Part shown: piece by piece, positions 33,125 through 34,948 of the stretch
How positions within the stretch are numbered: the first letter of the stretch is position 1
Layout: each line of letters opens with the position of its first letter
Assembly (NCBI GenBank): GCA_020846145.1
Contig: JADLEL010000126.1
Location: 1-34,948, forward strand
From: Pirellulales bacterium
GTDB lineage: Bacteria > Planctomycetota > Planctomycetia > Pirellulales > Thermoguttaceae
Reading direction: 5' to 3'
DNA: 34,948 nucleotides
Notes under the pieces: generated by a model
Told to the model about the DNA's origin: nothing
Seen by the model: the letters and a program-made list of their open reading frames with translations, nothing else
Databases searched by the model: none
Position numbers and translations under genes: made by a program

Positions 33125-33610
33125 ATGAGCTTCAAATCGCAAGTCAACCTGTCCATCGGCTGGAACTGGAACCTAGGCGCGGTCGATAACGGCCGGCTCG
33201 ATTACGCCCGGCAATTTCTCGACGGCGGCGGCAATCCGGCCGACGGCGCTTGGAACGCCAAAGACCGGCTGCTGACGGCGGGCAATTCGACGACGCTCGA
33301 TCTCGCCGCCCTGCAAACCGCGATTCTCGGCGGCACGCTCGCCGTCGAGTTCGCGGCCGTCAAGGCCCTGCTCCTCGTCAACCGCGGCGGCGGGACGCTC
33401 ACCGTCGGCGGCGCGGCCGCCAACGAATGGTCGGCCCCGTTCGCCGCGCCGGGCGATCAGATCGCCCTGCCGCCCGACGCCGCCTGCCTGCTCCTCGCCG
33501 GGCCGGACGGCTGGGTGGTCGATGCGGCCCATCGCAACCTGAAATTCGCCGCCGGCGGCGACGACGCAATCTACTCCATCGCCCTCGTCGGAGTGCTCGC
33601 TCCCGTTTAA
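33125..33610 (+). CDS. Virion-type protein of unknown function
   Basis: A 161-residue protein with no recognised family. It looks beta-rich, with LAALQTAILGGTLAVEFAAV, LLLVNRGGGTLTVGGAAANE and a C-terminal IYSIALVGVLAPV. Repeated patterns of Gly and Ala and position after the tail-completion-like gene suggest a tail or surface protein. No signal peptide, TM helix or catalytic motif seen. No ribosome site is visible. Confidence 0.6.
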   Translation: MSFKSQVNLSIGWNWNLGAVDNGRLDYARQFLDGGGNPADGAWNAKDRLLTAGNSTTLDLAALQTAILGGTLAVEFAAVKALLLVNRGGGTLTVGGAAANEWSAPFAAPGDQIALPPDAACLLLAGPDGWVVDAAHRNLKFAAGGDDAIYSIALVGVLAPV

Positions 33611-33639
33611 GGAAGCGCGAGCAGAAAAAACCTCCAACG

Positions 33640-33765
33640 CAGGACGAATGACGAAGCTCGAATGACGAAAGAAGCCCGAAGCCCGAACCAACACCCTGTT
33701 TCGTCCTTCGAGCTTCGACCTTCGTCCTTCATCCCTATCCCCTATCCCCTATTCCCTATCCCCTC
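33640..33765. repeat. GACGAATGACGAAGC-type inverted element
   Basis: Units GACGAATGACGAAGCTCGAA and GAAGCCCGAAGCCCGAA are followed by TTCGTCCTTCGAGCTTCGAC units and CCCTATCCCCTATTCCC up to the ATG of the next gene. Confidence 0.85.
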
Positions 33766-33768
33766 CCC

Positions 33769-34548
33769 ATGTCCATTCCCTTCAAAGAACTCTCCGGCTC
33801 GCCCTTGGAATCTTTCGGCCCGCGGGGCATGAAGGCCCAGCGGCGGTTGATCTGCGCCTGGCCCGACCGCCGCCTCTTGGTGCAGGAACTGCTGGGCGAC
33901 GGCTATGAATTCGGCGGCAACGCGCCCGCGAACTACCCCGGCTCGCCGAACATCGCCGCCGTGAAGCTCGAGGTCGAGCCGCTCGCCGATGACATGGTCC
34001 GCCAAGACCTGACAAACGTTACCGAGGGCTTGAACGGCTACCGCGGCTTCGCCAAGATTACGGTGCATTACGAACTGCTCGCCGCGCCGCCCGACGCGCG
34101 GCTTCCGCAAGACGCCCCGCCGAACACGTTTTTGACCTACGAGATGGACCTCGACGCCGACGCGGTCCGCATTCCCGGCGGCGACCTGTTCTGGCCGGGC
34201 AATGCCGCGGCAGTTTTTCCGGCCGCCGCGCAAGGCGAGGTACGATTGCCGGTAACCGTCCACCGGCTCACGTGGCATCGCGTGGTAAGCCCGCCCTGGA
34301 CGGCGATCCGCGCGTGCCAAGGCGCGCTCAACGACGGCGAATTCCTGGGCGTCGCGGCGGGGGCGCTGCTCTTCGACGGCGTCCGCGCGATCCGCGAATT
34401 CCTGAGCCTTCCCGACCTCGACGATCCCCGCTTCGGCTGGCGACTCGAATACCGCTTCCGCGAAAAGCCGCTTATAACCGCCGCCGCCGCGCCCCTCTTC
34501 CGCAGCGAAGATTTCGCGCCGTTGTTCCGGTTCGAGGAGTTATCATAA
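33769..34548 (+). CDS. Phage structural-region protein, unknown
   Basis: A 259-residue protein not recognised. It has MKAQRRLICAWPDRRLLVQE, NIAAVKLEVEPLADDM, GYRGFAKITVHYELLA, FLTYEMDLDADAVRIPGGDL and a C-terminal FGWRLEYRFREKPL. The high content of beta strands and the place after the tail-type genes suggest a tail or baseplate-side protein. It is the last phage gene in the window. There is no ribosome site; CCCTATC-type repeats run up to the ATG at 33769. Confidence 0.6.
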   Translation: MSIPFKELSGSPLESFGPRGMKAQRRLICAWPDRRLLVQELLGDGYEFGGNAPANYPGSPNIAAVKLEVEPLADDMVRQDLTNVTEGLNGYRGFAKITVHYELLAAPPDARLPQDAPPNTFLTYEMDLDADAVRIPGGDLFWPGNAAAVFPAAAQGEVRLPVTVHRLTWHRVVSPPWTAIRACQGALNDGEFLGVAAGALLFDGVRAIREFLSLPDLDDPRFGWRLEYRFREKPLITAAAAPLFRSEDFAPLFRFEELS

Positions 34549-34735
34549 AAACCACGGAGACAGGAGTTCACGGAGGAACAGGTATAATGAATGATGTCCG
34601 GGCAATTTCGAGAAAAGTCGTTCGATCACTACTGTCCGGTCAAAGGTTAATTGAAGGTAAACCTTCGTCGTAACCGTTCACAGGGGACTGTCCCCCTCGC
34701 GCCGCGGGAAGGGGAGAGTCGAGAGGCGGCGCGGT
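34549..34735. repeat. REP-like repeats after the phage block
   Basis: A decayed CACGGAG-type stretch near 34553-34582, then CGTAACCGTTCACAGGGGAC and GGGGACTGTCCCC (34668-34700), which match 102-127 in inverted orientation, then CGCGCCGCGGGAAGGGG. No gene is supported. Confidence 0.7.
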
Positions 34736-34948
34736 GGGGTAGGCTTCGACATCATCAGTTTCGGGGTTTCCCCGGCGGTGTCTCAATAGTCGCATGCCGT
34801 GCTCCGTTTCCACCTCCCGCTCATCGAACCCCCGCGGGCGGATTTCCCGCATCCGGCTCTCCGACGGGCTTCACGGTCAGGCCCACGACTGCGGTAGTTG
34901 CGTGGCCTTCGCCTGACCATAAAGTTGTTTCCGGGACTCTCGGGTTCA
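34736..34948 (-). other. Possible group II intron remnant
   Basis: On the minus strand, GGAGAGCCGGATGCGGGAAA followed by TCCGC, then GTTCGATGAGCGGG and GGAAACGGAGCACGGCATGC resemble the stem-loop and flanking segment common next to group II intron reverse-transcriptase genes. In those the second half of the stem usually reads CGTCCGG; here it is altered (CCGCGGGGG), so it may be decayed. The window ends before an RT could be seen; on the minus strand an RT gene would lie downstream of the stem, toward lower coordinates, and none is there, so at most a fragment is present. Confidence 0.4.

Noticed and set aside
34640..34852. Small gene on the minus strand ending in the REP region
   Set aside because: The peptide is of a kind often called in the flanks of group II introns and is better explained as intron structural sequence.

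Overview
The window looks like chromosome of a planctomycete, probably near Pirellulales. The reasons are a GC-rich base composition, two PEP-CTERM surface proteins, a secreted sialate O-acetylesterase-type enzyme, a large K+-independent proton pyrophosphatase, and a very high load of short hairpin repeats of a kind familiar from planctomycete genomes. No tRNA, rRNA or CRISPR array was seen.

Layout. (1) 0.2-6.8 kb, host genes: an orphan sensor histidine kinase with a heme-like CX3CH motif (+), a secreted sialate O-acetylesterase (-) and the proton pyrophosphatase (-). (2) 7.5-17.0 kb, phage genes on the minus strand, reading right to left: zinc-ribbon/HTH protein, ParB-like protein, an ABC-type ATPase fused to a GNAT domain, small terminase, large terminase, portal. 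A PEP-CTERM gene on the plus strand (12.5-14.3 kb) interrupts this run. (3) 17.4-27.8 kb, host or accessory genes: a DUF4258/DUF2283 pair in an AT-rich patch, a GAF-sigma54 activator, an AT-rich membrane J-domain gene bracketed by repeats with a decayed REP-associated transposase, a duplicated 3' end of the activator, a membrane protein, an AddB-type helicase-nuclease and a second PEP-CTERM protein. (4) 28.1-34.5 kb, phage genes on the plus strand: a DUF2292-like protein, protease/scaffold, decoration-like protein, major capsid, small protein, head-closure-like and tail-completion-like proteins, and two unassigned virion-type proteins. (5) The last 400 bases carry REP-like repeats and a possible group II intron remnant.

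The two phage blocks read toward opposite ends of the window. Together they make one ordinary head module, and a single inversion with breakpoints near 7.5 and 28.1 kb would join portal to the DUF2292-like gene. No integrase, lysis gene or tape-measure gene is in the window, so this is a partial or domesticated prophage, or its tail genes lie to the right.

The most striking feature is that most spacers hold an element with one plan: a short-period microsatellite arm, a core, and the complementary arm, giving nested hairpins. Elements of the same plan also sit in frame inside genes: two in the ATPase-GNAT gene, which share a core of about 40-50 bases with a third copy in the adjacent spacer, and one in the addB-like gene. 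Other hairpin repeats sit inside the portal gene. This population of elements is the best candidate here for something undescribed.
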